A stretch of 64,000 nt of DNA from Oncomelania hupensis (GCA_036898135.1 CM072512.1:24119424-24183423); one strand, 5' to 3'. Numbered from the stretch's first letter, positions 20,709 to 31,981 are shown. The notes: generated from the letters alone by a model not told the origin. Program-made: numbers and translations.

Positions 20709-23285
20709 AATAATAATAATAATAATAATAATAATTACTGTATTTATAATGCGCTTATCTTATAATAATTATAACTCTAAGCGCGCACTCACAACTCACG
20801 CACACATGTGCACGCTTTAGACAATGACACATGTAACAATTACGCAAAAAATACATTCACTCAAATATACTCATACCACAAACAGACCAGACACTATATG
20901 CAAGAGACAGCTGGCGATGGGGTGCGTAGTGAGGTCATGGTGTTAGAACTGCTTGAAAAGGTAAGTTTTGAGGGCAGACTGGAAGGAGGTGGGAGAGGGT
21001 TTCTGACGGAGAGAGAGTGGAAGGGTATTCCAGATGGATGGGCCGTAGACAGAGAAGGAGCGGGACCCGAACGTGCTGAGTTTGGAGCGAGGAATGCGGA
21101 GGCGGAGAGGGTCGGAGGCAGAGCGAAGAGAGCGAGAGGGAATGTATGGGTGAAGTAAGTCAGAGAGATAGAGAGGAGCGGAGTTGTTGAGGGACTTGTA
21201 GCAGAGAGACAAGGTCTTGTATTGAATGCGTTGGGAGATGGGAAGCCAGTGTAGGGCTTTGAGCAAGGGAGTGACGTGGTCAGATTTCTTCTTTCTGAGG
21301 ACGAGGCGGGCAGTATTGTTTTGAACGCGTTGGAGAGGGAGAGTGGTGGAGCGGGGAAGGCCGGAAAGAAGGGAGTTGCAATAGTCGATGCGAGACAGGA
21401 TGAGGGAGACAGCAAGTTTGGTGGCAGCTTCAGTGGTGAGGTATTTTCTGATCTGACTGATTCGACGGAGGTGGAAGTAGCAGGCCCTGGCGGTTGCAGA
21501 GACAAAGCTAGTCATTGAGAGAGAAGAGTCAAGGATAACGCCAAGGTTCTTGGCAGAGTCGGAGAGAGGGATAGAGGTACCGTCAAGCTGAAGATGGAGA
21601 GAGGAGGGGAGCTGAGGGAGTTTCTGGCGTGTGCCTACCAGCATGGCTTCCGTTTTGTCGTCGTTCAGTTTAAGTTTGTTTGCTGTCATCCAGTCCTTCA
21701 CGTCTTCACAGCAGTCGGCCGTGCGAGTCAGGAGTGCCTGAATGTTGTCAGGTTTGTCTTTGTCTTGTAGTTGTGAGTCGTCAGCATAGAAGTGGTGGTT
21801 TATGTGATGAGACTGGATGATGTTGGTCAGAGGGGAGGTGTAGAGTGTAAAAAGGACCGGACCCAGGACAGATCCCTGAGGAACTCCGCAGGAGAGCCTA
21901 ACTGGGTCAGAGGATATGCCATCGATGATAACGGACTGCCGTCTGTCGGAGAGGTAGGAAAGAAACCAGGAGTGAGCGGAGTCAGTGATGCCAAAGGAGT
22001 GTTGAAGGCGGTGGAGGAGGATAGAATGGTCAATAGTGTCGAAGGCGGCAGAGAGATCGAGTAGGGTAAGAAGGGAGATGTTGCCTGAGTCAGTTGAGAG
22101 AAGAAGATCATTCAGAATATGTAAAAGGGCTGTTTCAGTGCTGTGGTGCTTGCGATAGGCAGACTGGAAGGGACTGAGGAGATTGTTGATGGTGAGGTGA
22201 GCGTTGAGCTGGTTGAGGACAACCTTTTCAAGTAGCTTAGACAGAAAAGAGAGATTGGAGACTGGGCGATAGTTTTTGAGGTCATTTGGGTCAAGGTTGT
22301 GTTTTTTGAGGAGAGGGCGAACGATGGCAGACTTGAAGATATCAGGAACGGAGCCAGTTTCTAGAGAGGTGTTGATGATATCGGTGATGAAAGGCAGAAG
22401 TTTTGGGAGACCGTCCAAATACAGGGAAGCTGGGAGGGGGTCTAGTTCACAGGTTTTGAGAGACATAGTCTTTATGATTTTGAGAACATCTGCCTGAGAG
22501 AGAGAGCGGAAAAATGAGAGGGGGGTGCCTGTGAAGGGGGAGTCAGGAGGGCAAGGCGGAGATGGTAGAATGTCAAGTGTGTTGCGCAGAGATTGAATTT
22601 TGTCAGAGAAATAGGTGGAAAAGGCGGATGGGAGTTCTTCTTTTTTGTGTGTGTTGGGGAGTGGAGATTCTTTAGGTGTGCCTAAGAGTTTGTTCATCGT
22701 AGCGTAGAGAGTTTTGGAAGAAGTGGATTCTAGGATTTTGTTCTGGAGGTGTTTGCGTTTGGCATCAGAGATCAGTCTGCAGACTTTGGATCTGATGGTT
22801 TGGAATATCTGTCTGTGAACGGTTAGGCCAGATAAGCGCCAACGGCGCTCAGCTTGCCGACGCTCACGCTTGGCCGTTGCTATCTCATGGGTGAGCCAGG
22901 GGGAAGGGAGTCGGTCGGGCCTGGAGCAGGAGGTGACAGGGGCATGGTTGTCAAGAAGTTTACGGAGAGAGGAATCAAAGTGAGATGCAAGATCAGAGGA
23001 GGAAGAGTCAGAGAGAAGGTCGACAGCTTCGGCGAAGAAGATCTCACGGTTGACAGGTTTTAGTTTGCGGCGAGAGACAAGGAGTTGTTGTTTGTGAGGG
23101 GGAGGTAGATTGAGGAAGACGAGAATAGCGAGGTGGTCGGAGGGGAGTACAGAGGAGATGTCAGAGTCGAGAAAGAGTTTATCGGAGGTGCGAGTGATGA
23201 TCCAGTCAATGGTGTGGCCAAGACGGTGAGTGGGTTGTGTGATGTGTTGTGTAAGATTGTGGTTTGAAAGTGACCTGCATAGGCC
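20709..23285 (-). mobile_element. CR1/L2-like LINE inserted in gypsy integrase
   Basis: A minus-strand element whose 3' tail, (ATT)n read on its own strand, lies at 20709-20735 and whose 5' truncation is near 23280. Both flanks are gypsy integrase sequence that would be continuous without it. The microsatellite tail and 5' truncation are typical of this superfamily. No clear TSD is visible. Confidence 0.85.
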
Positions 23286-23303
23286 ATCCGTGAAGTACCT
23301 CAA
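20943..23303 (-). CDS. LINE endonuclease C-terminus plus reverse transcriptase
   Basis: An open frame of about 786 codons, the first few of which come from the flanking gypsy sequence. It begins inside the apurinic-like endonuclease (IDWIITR, then SDHLAIL with the catalytic SDH). It continues through a linker into the RT: NYRPVSNLSFLSKLLEK, FQSAYRKHHSTETAL, LDLSAAFDTIDH, GVPQGSVLGP and FYADDSQL, which holds the catalytic Asp pair. A C-terminal HWLPI block and a WNTLPLSLR block end the frame. The lack of stops over 2.3 kb suggests recent insertion, but 5' truncation makes it immobile. Confidence 0.9.
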   Translation of the reverse strand: MRYFTDGLCRSLSNHNLTQHITQPTHRLGHTIDWIITRTSDKLFLDSDISSVLPSDHLAILVFLNLPPPHKQQLLVSRRKLKPVNREIFFAEAVDLLSDSSSSDLASHFDSSLRKLLDNHAPVTSCSRPDRLPSPWLTHEIATAKRERRQAERRWRLSGLTVHRQIFQTIRSKVCRLISDAKRKHLQNKILESTSSKTLYATMNKLLGTPKESPLPNTHKKEELPSAFSTYFSDKIQSLRNTLDILPSPPCPPDSPFTGTPLSFFRSLSQADVLKIIKTMSLKTCELDPLPASLYLDGLPKLLPFITDIINTSLETGSVPDIFKSAIVRPLLKKHNLDPNDLKNYRPVSNLSFLSKLLEKVVLNQLNAHLTINNLLSPFQSAYRKHHSTETALLHILNDLLLSTDSGNISLLTLLDLSAAFDTIDHSILLHRLQHSFGITDSAHSWFLSYLSDRRQSVIIDGISSDPVRLSCGVPQGSVLGPVLFTLYTSPLTNIIQSHHINHHFYADDSQLQDKDKPDNIQALLTRTADCCEDVKDWMTANKLKLNDDKTEAMLVGTRQKLPQLPSSLHLQLDGTSIPLSDSAKNLGVILDSSLSMTSFVSATARACYFHLRRISQIRKYLTTEAATKLAVSLILSRIDYCNSLLSGLPRSTTLPLQRVQNNTARLVLRKKKSDHVTPLLKALHWLPISQRIQYKTLSLCYKSLNNSAPLYLSDLLHPYIPSRSLRSASDPLRLRIPRSKLSTFGSRSFSVYGPSIWNTLPLSLRQKPSPTSFQSALKTYLFKQF

Positions 23304-23490
23304 GAATCTCTGAAATTCTCACCTTTTGAGTTGCTTTATGGAAGAACAGTGCGAGGACCAATGCAAATTCTGAAAGAATTGTGGACCAAGGAGGAACAAT
23401 GCGATGAAACGCGCACAACATTTCAATGTGTAGTAGACCTCAAGCGATCAGCAACGGTACATGAACAGACTACGAGCCTGTGCGAGTGAC
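23286..23490 (+). pseudogene. Gypsy integrase C-terminal part
   Basis: Resumes exactly where the integrase broke off at 20708: REVPQESLKFSPFELLYGR and then GPMQILKELWT, the conserved stretch after the catalytic core. The frame decays by about 23490 with stops, and no RT follows. Confidence 0.85.
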
Positions 23491-23840
23491 GAAATAAATC
23501 ACAACAAATAACTTCGTCAAATGCCCAAGCGCTATTGCTGTTTAAAAACTGCTGATATTGATGCTCGCAATCTGGTATTCCGTAGATCAATTATACCAAA
23601 CCCTGGAAAATGTGCTTTGAATAGCTTCTTACACACTCGGTCGGTACTTGTATGCACAATTAAGAATTTCTGATACTGATGATGATATTCTTACACTCGA
23701 CAGAATCTTTCGCAAATAATTCTCAAAGTCTCTCAATAATCAATTGCTAAAGCGCTAACGTTGTATACGAACTACTGACGTTGATACTGAAAGACGGTAT
23801 ATATTCAGTAAAAATCATATGGAAAATCGTAATGGAAATA
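23491..23840. other. No gene seen
   Basis: AT-rich junction between the decayed gypsy element and the minisatellite. Confidence 0.4.
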
Positions 23841-25440
23841 TAGACGTAGGGGAAATTTAGACGTAAGGGATATAAGACGTAGATAGAATATAGTAGGGGA
23901 CCAAAGACGTTGGAGGAATATAGACGTAGGAAACCAAACATATGGGGGAATATAGACCTGTCCCATCCTATCCCGGAACTTGAAGGTCTTTGGGGCACCA
24001 CAGATGATCGATTAACCAGCGTACTCCATCTTTCTCTGTTCTCAGCAGCCCCCATGACTTCGCTCAGTGTCAATCCAGGCCATTCTCGAATGTGGTCCTC
24101 CAACCTCTTTTTATGTCTCTTCTTCTGCCTCCAAGATCCAAAAGTTCAGGTATGATCCACGGTTTTTTCTTTGGGCGGTGCTTGTCAAGGATCTCAGTGG
24201 CGGCATCTGTTACAGCTGAATTGAAAGTGGTGGTCATGGTGTTGACATCTACTTCACCAGCTCCCCAATTGAGCAGTGGTGAAAATTTTCCTCGAATTGT
24301 GACTAGGAATAATTCTGCCACATCCGGGTCTTGCAGTTTGTCCAGGCCGAACTTCAGTCTGGTGCACTTTGCTTTGTTTACTGTCTTCAAGTGGAGTAGG
24401 AAAGACATCTTCACGAGATCGTGGTCACTTTTGATGTCTGCTCTTGGAAAAGTGCGTGTCCTGCCAATGTTGACGCTTGATCTGAAGCGTTTTTTGACCA
24501 TGATGTAGTCAATCCGGTTGTGATGCTCCCCGCTGGAAGACCTAGGGCGCTAAAGACGTAAAGAGACTACAGACTTAGGGAGACCAAAGACCTGGGTAAG
24601 GGACCAAAGACGTAGGGAGACTATAGAAATAGGGGACCAAAGACGTAAGGGGGCTGGGGAGGAGGGGGAGGATTTATACATAGGGGATCAAAGACCTGGA
24701 TGGAATATAGACGTAAGGGACCAAAGACACAGGAAGTATAAAGACATAGAGAGCCAAATGTGTAGGGAGACTATAGACATATGGGACCCAAGACGTAGGG
24801 ATACTATAGATTAGGGAACCAAAGACGTAAGGGGGTGGGAGGGATTTATACAGTCATAGACCTGGCGAATATAGACGTAATGAACCACAGACGCAGGAAG
24901 GATATAGACATAGGGGATCACAGACGTAGGGAAACTATAGACATAGGGGTACCAAAGAAAGACCGGGGGAATATAGACGTAAGGGACCAAGCGCGCAGGA
25001 AGAATATAGACATATGGGACCAAAGAGGTAGGAAGAATATAGACGCAAGTGACCAAAGACAAGGGGGGAATATAGACATAAGAGACCAAAGACGTAGGAA
25101 GGATATAGATATAGGGGACCAAATACGTGTGGGGAATATAGACGCAAGGGACCAAAGAGGTAGGGGAATATTGACATAAGGGACCAAAGACGTAGGGGGA
25201 CTATAGACATAAGAGACCAAAGACGTAGGAGAATATAGACGTTAGAGACCAAAGAGGTAGGGGAATATAGACGTTATGGACCAAAGAGGTAGGGGAATAT
25301 AGACTTAAGGGACCAAAGACGTAGGGGGAATATAGACATATGGGACCAAAGACGTCGGGGAAATATAGACATATGGGACCAAAAACATAGGGGAATATAA
25401 AGGTAAAAGACCAAACAGCTGGGGGAATATATACCTGTGG
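23841..25440. repeat. ~32-bp minisatellite array, interrupted
   Basis: Imperfect units of the form GAATATAGACGTAAGGGACC then AAAGACGTAGGG occupy 23841-23961 and 24549-25440. Units vary in length and sequence, and all three frames are partly open on either strand, giving spurious VYI/IDIGD repeat proteins. An RTE fragment interrupts the array. Confidence 0.9.
23962..24548 (-). mobile_element. Internally deleted RTE-like LINE copy
   Basis: The 3' end (tail, DRERWSTLV and WPGLTL blocks) is joined directly near 24125-24135 to the endonuclease C-terminus (KPWIIPELLDL and the SDHDLV motif). The whole RT in between is absent. At the join both parent sequences contain GAAGA-type runs, so a template switch at microhomology is likely. 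AGACCT flanks both ends within the minisatellite, a possible TSD. Confidence 0.85.
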
Positions 25441-25934
25441 GCAAAACTAACCTAGAGAAAAACAGATCTGGGATAAAACAGACTTAAAAACCCTTAAAGA
25501 ATCGTAGATCCGGAAGAAAATAGTCTATGCTCCGGTGGCCATGTCGTCAACCGACGCTCTTTCAGAAGCTGTTTCATCCAGTGCATGTGCAAGCTGGTGC
25601 GTAGCAAAGAGCTGATGGTTCAATCGCGTGCCAAGTCACTTCTTGTCAACACTAGGACCCACCCAGTGCAGCACTACAAACCAAGCTTGTATTTGGGCTC
25701 CTGAGAAGAAAGAGTCAATCTATAACCAGCATGGAATCGCTTCACGCCCCCCGCCCTCCCCCTTTCTACCCCCACTCTCACTATCCCATGCCCTTTCTCA
25801 CGCACATACCCATAAACATACTCAGAAAAACACACACACGGATAAAACACACACATACACACGCACACGGATTAAAAAAACAAACCACACATACACACGC
25901 GCTTTTCCTGCTCAAGAGCTGCTTTGAGGATATG
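25441..25934. other. No gene seen; CA-rich patch
   Basis: No coding signal. 25800-25905 is CA-rich. Confidence 0.45.
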
Positions 25935-25967
25935 AAGAAGAAGAAGAAGAAGAAGAAGAAGAAGAAG

Positions 25968-25998
<31 letters not shown>
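25935..25998. repeat. (AAG)n microsatellite
   Basis: About 21 uninterrupted AAG units. Confidence 0.97.
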
Positions 25999-27540
25999 TA
26001 ATAGTTTAATGTTGACTGGATGAAGAGTAATGTTAGTTAATAGTTTATATTTGAGCACATCTTTCTTCTCTGACCTACTTCAATTCAAACAAAACATGAG
26101 TGTTTGTAATCCTGAGTAGAAAGAATCAAACCATCATCTTGTTGAATAGGTGGACGTTTAAACGGAGAGGACTCAATTCATACCAATCAGTGAGAGGGGG
26201 TCAATTACGGCGAGGAAGAGATGGAGAGAGAAAAAAACCTAGAAGGGCAAAGCACATATGACTCACATGCGTTAATGTGAAGGTAAGAAATGGCGTGTTG
26301 TATTAGGACTATCAAAATTCAACTTAAAGGCAAATGCTATACAACACCCATCATTTCAAATATCTGTCTTACAAAATGCTAAAGTATCACAGAGTGAGTT
26401 TTCTGGGGAAAGAATAAGTGAAAGAGAGTCTGAGATGAAGACGTTTAAGTATGGAATGATAGACCGAAGATCAGTACGAGTAGAACAGATGGAATATTCT
26501 GAAGCCTAATGTTTATAGTCCAAATCCTGCAGCAGACAGAACAAAAAGAAGGTAAAAGTGTTAAGTTAAATGTTTTGTGACATCTATTGGCAGTTTTACA
26601 ACTGGTCGCAGCAACATGGTCCCTGGCATTGGAGGGTGAGGCTGTACTTGTGCTTGCCACCTTTCTTGCATAACTAGGAGTGCTTATGCTTATGTATGTC
26701 AGAAATTTGCTTTAGGTCTCCAGCCTTGTGCTTTTGACATGTCAAATACATGTTAAAAAAAAAGCCCTCGCCTCATCATTATCATCTATGTCAGCCAATG
26801 GGGCACTCTCAATCCACACTTAGTAGTGAATATGAGGTGAGCCTCCTCTCAGCTGGAATTACCTGGTAAACGTAGTCCAGAACTGATCGCAATGGTTGAA
26901 GTTCGCTCTGTATGGCCCTTACGAAATATGACCTAAACTCTGTATTCAAAGTGACGAACACAAGTTACAAGATCTTGCTGAATGAGCTTGGACTTTTCTT
27001 GCCATTTAAGTTCGCAAAGTGCTGCAACTGGTGTAAGACTCGCAGAAAATCCAACCAGCGTGTTTCTGCAGCAAAGAATGTCACACAAGATATTGGTCGC
27101 ACCAGCAGTTCCAACATTGCAAACAGGTCTTATTGCTTGGCTTGCCAATATGGTGGAGAGGAACGCAATGTTTTTAAAATGCATAACCCTCATCCAGGCG
27201 TGATAGGTCTTCTCTTTTGTTATATCTCTTGCTATATAGCCTGGTGTTTTCCCCTTGACTGTCCTCAGAGCTGTGGTCGCTAAGTCACGGCTCTACAATG
27301 TCTATAGCTTCTTCAATTTGAAAAACAAAACAAAACAACACAAAAACAATCTGCGACAGAATGGGCAACACACTTGTCCTGGCTTCGAAGCTCCTGCTTA
27401 CTAATCTTGCTTTAGGTCAACGGCTTGGGGCGCTTGCTGTTATGAATACGGCGCTGACCATAAAAAAGGGCAGAAAAAATATTTTTCCTCAAAATCTTCG
27501 TCAAGGAAATGGCAAGGGTAGGCTTTTTTTCCCCCCACCC
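25999..27540. other. No recognised gene
   Basis: A 123-codon frame on the plus strand (26912-27283) and an opposing 86-codon frame on the minus strand (26933-27193) stand out from AT-rich noise, and the region 26800-27290 has more even base composition. I recognise neither product. A decayed transposon gene is possible. Confidence 0.3.
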
Positions 27541-27644
27541 AGTGCTATCTTATCCCTGTGGGTTCGGGCACTAAATAGAATAGACCCAACGTTTCCGGCG
27601 TGTCGTAAGAGGAGACTAACAGGGGTGATGTTAGCACGGCATCA

Positions 27645-29048
27645 TTGGACGAAAGTCTTCTTCACAAAAGTCACCGGCCAGGGCGGAGGAACCTCACGTT
27701 ACTACAGGTTCAACGACCACGTGCTCAGGGCCAAGGTGAGCCACACTGTGTTCGTGGATTTCGGCTGTGGCCAACAGCCTGGAGAGGATTGGGCACCACC
27801 AGGTCTTTTTTGCCCAAGACACACTACATGATGACACTATCCACTAATTCCATACCGGATCGGTCGCCGCCCGGCTCAACAAGGACCGCGCCTTCCGTTG
27901 GCCATCAGGACGGAGGTGATAAGAATGCTACTGATGGACAATTTAGCAAGATCCGCACGAGAAACAACATCGTCATAGGAACCTGGAATGTCAGGACCCT
28001 AACTGCAGAAGGAGCATTAGAAGAACTGGCACACGAGCTGGACCACTATCGATGGAACGTTTTAGGTATCAGCGAACTGCGCTGGAAAGGCCTAGGTAAA
28101 ACAACGACCGACAAAGGCCACAAGCTCTATTTCAGCGGTAAAGGTGACAGGCACGAACACGGCGTTGGATTCTTGGTCCACAAGAACATTCTAGCCACTG
28201 TCATGGGTTGCCTCCCAGTCTCCAGTAGACTCATAACCATCCGTCTGAGAGCAGCCCCTTTCAACATCACCATCATCCAGGCCTATGCCCCAACATCAGA
28301 CTATGACGAAAGCGAAGTGGAGGATTTTTATGAAAATCTACAGGCTGTCCCTGACCGAGTGCCGAAAAAGGACATATTCATAGTGGAAGGCGACTGGAAT
28401 GCCAAGGTTGGCCAAGATGCGCACCACAACTGGGGAGACACATGTGGACCCCACTGCAACAACGAGACAAATGACAGGGGTCTGAGACTGTTGGAGTTTG
28501 CCAGATACAATAATCTGATACTGGGAAACACGCTTGGTCTCCACAAAAACTCCAGACGATGGACATGGCACAGTCCCGGCGGGGAGCATCACAACCAGAT
28601 AGACTACATCATAGTCAAGAAACGCTTCAGATCAAGCATCAACATTGGCAGGGCACGCACTTTTCCAGGAGCAGACATCGAAAGTGCCCACGATCTCGTG
28701 ATGATGTCTTTCCGGCTTCACTTGAAGAGAGTAAATACAGCAAATGGCACAAGACTGAAATTCGACCTGGACAAACTGCAAGACCCGGAGGTGGAAGATC
28801 TATTTCAGGCCACAATTGGAGGGAAATTTGCACCACTGCTTATTTTGGGGGCTGGTGAAGTAGATGTGAACACCATGACCACCACCTTCAACTCAGCTGT
28901 GACAGATGCCGCCACTGAGATCCTTGGCAAGCATCGACCAAAGAGGAAGCCGTGGATCACACCTGAACTTTTGGATCTGTGTGATAAACGAAGAGAGATA
29001 AAAAAGAAAAAAAAAACTCACAGGGAGCTGATGTCTACCGAAAAATAA
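27645..29048 (+). pseudogene. RTE endonuclease region
   Basis: The apurinic/apyrimidinic-like endonuclease begins near 27960 (GTWNVRTL, catalytic Asn). It continues with SELRWKG (Glu), EGDWNAKVG (Asp/Asn) and HNQIDYIIVKK. The final catalytic motif reads SAHDLVMM, whereas other copies here read SDHDLVMM, SDHNLVIM or SDHDLVKM. This copy has therefore lost the catalytic Asp through a GAC-to-GCC type change. The frame ends in an A-rich run. Confidence 0.85.
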
Positions 29049-29068
29049 ACAATGACATCCGAAAAGGC

Positions 29069-30915
29069 ATGCGTACAGCAAAGGAGAACTGGATAGAAGA
29101 TCAATGCCGGGAAATAGAGAACAGTCTGAACAAGAACAACAGCAAGAAGGCTTACCAGACTGTGAAGCGGCTGACAATTGCAGCCAAAGTCTCCACGATC
29201 CAAAGCAAGTCTTGCATATGCCTTACAGAAGAACAAGAAGTCTTGGACAGATGTACAGAGTACTGCTCCGACCGTTACAACCACACACCAAATGGAGACA
29301 CCCCCTTCCCCCCTCCCACCCCCCCCCCCCCCCCCCCATCAGTTCTAGCATGTCCCGAGAACAGAGAAGAAGAAGAAATCCTCCCAATTCTCAGGGAAGA
29401 AGTTGAGGCAACAGTGCAATCGCTGAAGAAAGGGAAGTCAGCGGGAGTGGACAACATACCCGCGGAACTGCTTCAAGCAGGAGGAGAAGAGATGATTGAT
29501 GCTCTCACCATTATTTGTAACAAGATCTGGCAGAGTGGGGAGTGGCCTACACCATGGAACCAGTCGCTTGTCATCACTCTTCCAAAAAGGTAATTTTTGA
29601 GGAGTGTGAAAATTACCGCACCATCAGCCTCATCAGCCATTCCAGCAAGGTCCTCCTGAAAAGAATACTCAACAGGTTGAAACCCCAAGCTGAATAAATC
29701 ATAGCTGAAGAACAAGCAGGATTCAGGGCAGGGCGAAGTACCACTGAACAGATTTTCGACCTCAGAATAATCTGTGAGAAATACCTACAGCACCACCAAC
29801 ATCTATATCACGTGTTCATAGACTTCAAGAAGGCGTTTGACCGAGTCTGGCATGCAGCTCTATGGGCAACAATGAAAGTGTAAAACATTAGCCCTAAAAT
29901 TATTGAAGTCATTAAAAGCCTGTATGACAAGGCTACCAGTGCAGTACTCCATAACAGCGCCATCGGGAACTGGTTCAGAACCACAATCGGTGTGCGTCAA
30001 GGATGCCTACTCTCTCCAACACTCTTCAACATCTTCCTAGAGCACATCATGTCAGATGCCCTTGCAGATCACGAAGGCACAGTCAGCTTAGGGGGTGGAG
30101 CAATCTCCAATCTTCGTTTTGCAGATGCCATTGATGGATTGACTGGAGAGGAACAAGAACTTGAACAGTTGATACAGAGGTTTGACATCACCTCCACAGC
30201 TTATGGAATGAAAATAAGTGCAGAGAAGACCAAAATGATGACCAACAACACCAATGGCATCAACACGGACATCAAAGTCCAGGGCCAATCCCTCAACACA
30301 GTGCATAGTTTCAAATATTTAGGAGCCATTGTATCAGACAGTGGGTCCCGACAGGAAGTCCTCTCCAGGATCGCACAAACAACTGCTGCCCTGACAATGT
30401 TGAAGCCCATTTGGAAAGACAGGACAATCAGTCTACATTCCAATGTAAGACTGCTGCGCTCCCTTGTCATCTCCATCATCCTATATGCTTGCGAAGCATG
30501 GACCCTCACAGCAGATCTACAGCGAAGAATACAAAGCATGGAGATGAGGTACTACAGAAGACTTCTGGGCATTTCCTATACCCAACACATCACCAACGAC
30601 GAAGTCCGACAGACCATCACACAAGCCATTGGAAAACACGATGACCTGCTCACAGTGGTGAAGAAACGGAAACTCCGATGGTATGGCCACGTCACAAGAT
30701 CATCAGGCCTTGCAGAGACCATTCTGCAAGGCACAGTGCAAGGAGGTAGAAGAAGAGGGAGACCGAAAAAGAGGTGGGAGGACAACATTCGAGAATGGAC
30801 TGGTTTGACACTGAGCGAAGCCATCAGGGTTGCTGAGGATAGAGAAAGATGGAGTATGCTTCTTAAACGATCATCTGTGGCGCCCCTACGACCTCCGAGT
30901 TACGGGACAGGATAG
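29069..30915 (+). pseudogene. RTE reverse transcriptase region
   Basis: A first open part (29069-29593) carries KKGKSAGVDNIPAELLQ at the start of the RT. After several breaks the frame at 29992-30915 begins with the MRQGCLLSPTLFN motif and includes RFADAIDG where the catalytic FADD is expected. The copy at 52320-54610 keeps RFADDIDG. C-terminal blocks are LLGISYTQHI, VKKRKLRWYGHV and the WEDNIREWTGLTL end. The FADD-to-FADA change inactivates the RT independently of the frameshifts. Confidence 0.85.
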
Positions 30916-30930
30916 GATAGTGCTATCTTA

Positions 30931-31327
30931 ATAGCAATTCTGGCCATCCTCGGTGAAATCTACCGTATGTAACAATGTGCCACGACATCCTCTACCCTAG
31001 ATCCGCCTCTTCACCAATCTCCACTCAATTTTTGTCTATATCATGCTATGGCAAGTCTTGTCTGTTGATTGTTGTTTCTTCTGCCCATTCTTCGAGAATT
31101 TAAGAAAAGTCTAAATCTTCACAGCTGTTTGGCTGATCCTGCCCAACATGTCAGATGGTTGCTGGCTGGACCAGCTGATTTCCACAATTGGTGATTGGCC
31201 GATTCTGCCCAACACGAGGACTGTTGTTACTGGCTAGACCAACTGATCTCTACTAGCTATTGGTGTGACTGATCCTGCTAAACATCCTGTGTATGCTATA
31301 GTTGTAGAGAGGTTTCGTTTGCAATAT
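30931..31327. other. No gene; weak internal repetition
   Basis: CTGATCCTGCCCAACA-like and GGACCAGCTGATTTC-like blocks recur two to three times between 31130 and 31290 with substitutions, suggesting an old tandem repeat. No gene is seen. Confidence 0.35.
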
Positions 31328-31545
31328 AACTATCACACACACATACACCACACACATGTACACACACCCCACACATAAACACGCATACCTTAGCGCTCAC
31401 ACACACAACACACACATACACACACACCACACGTAAATATAACTATCACACACACATACACCACACACATGTACACACCCCCCACACATAAACACGCATA
31501 CCTTAGCGCTCACACACACAACACACACATACACACACACCCACA
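31328..31545. repeat. Tandem duplication of a CA-rich ~108-bp unit
   Basis: AACTATCACACACACATACA through CGCATACCTTAGCGCTCAC appears twice in direct order (about 31328-31435 and 31438-31545) with few differences. Confidence 0.85.
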
Positions 31546-31667
31546 CCACACATAAACACACAGCCGAGGTTACACAGTATTATCATGACTTTCCCGAAAC
31601 GCCACATACGTTGTACTGACAATGGGTCATATTTCGTCCCCATTTTCAAGTACTTTGAAGTGTTCGA

Positions 31668-31714
31668 ACCCTAACCCTAACCCAAACCTTAACCCTAACC
31701 CAGCCTTAACCCTA
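31668..31714. repeat. Interstitial telomere-like repeat
   Basis: Degenerate (CCCTAA)n: AACCCTAACCCTAACCC, AACCTTAACCCTAACCC and CCTTAACCCTAAC in succession. The TTAGGG type matches the telomere of most lophotrochozoans. Confidence 0.85.
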
Positions 31715-31896
31715 ACGGATCATTGTTCTGACGTCAAAACAAGTAGGCATGTCAATACAAGTTATGTAGATGTTCACTGATTTGTCCAGATAACACTTTG
31801 TAAGTGTGCCTACCAGCGCGCGCACACATGCACAACACACACATAACACATTACAAATGAAACCTCTCTATAAGTATAGCATACACAGAGAAAGAG

Positions 31897-31900
<4 letters not shown>

Positions 31901-31979
<79 letters not shown>
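31901..31979. repeat. (GA)n microsatellite
   Basis: About 39 uninterrupted GA units. Confidence 0.97.

Positions 31980-31981
<2 letters not shown>

Larger units (their letters stand above)
15976..23490 (+). mobile_element. Gmr1-like Ty3/gypsy retrotransposon, defective
   Basis: Order on the plus strand is gag, aspartic protease, integrase. The integrase follows the protease directly; RT and RNase H are not between them. In the Gmr1 group of Ty3/gypsy elements the integrase precedes RT, so the missing RT-RNaseH would have been 3' of 23490. A LINE (20709-23285) splits the integrase. A nonsense codon at 18816, a frameshift near 20208 and other small deletions show that it is dead. No 3' LTR is seen. 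Confidence 0.75.
27553..30918 (+). mobile_element. Full-length RTE-like LINE with TSDs
   Basis: A 3.37-kb element with an N-terminal endonuclease, a reverse transcriptase, a short 3' end and a (GATAG)n tail. AGTGCTATCTTA occurs directly before (27541-27552) and after (30919-30930) the element, a 12-bp target-site duplication that fixes both ends. Size, domain order and simple-repeat tail fit the RTE group. The coding region is broken by frameshifts (poly-A near 29000-29013, poly-C near 29319-29337) and stops (29694, 29881), so it cannot move itself. At least six other copies lie in this window. Confidence 0.9.

Noticed and set aside
24811..25252. Repeat proteins rich in VPYVYI or NIDIRDQ motifs
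   Set aside because: Frames forced open by the ~32-bp minisatellite, in several frames on both strands at once.
26912..27283. 123-codon frame as a gene
   Set aside because: No recognisable motif, an equally long frame on the opposite strand, and no splice or promoter evidence.
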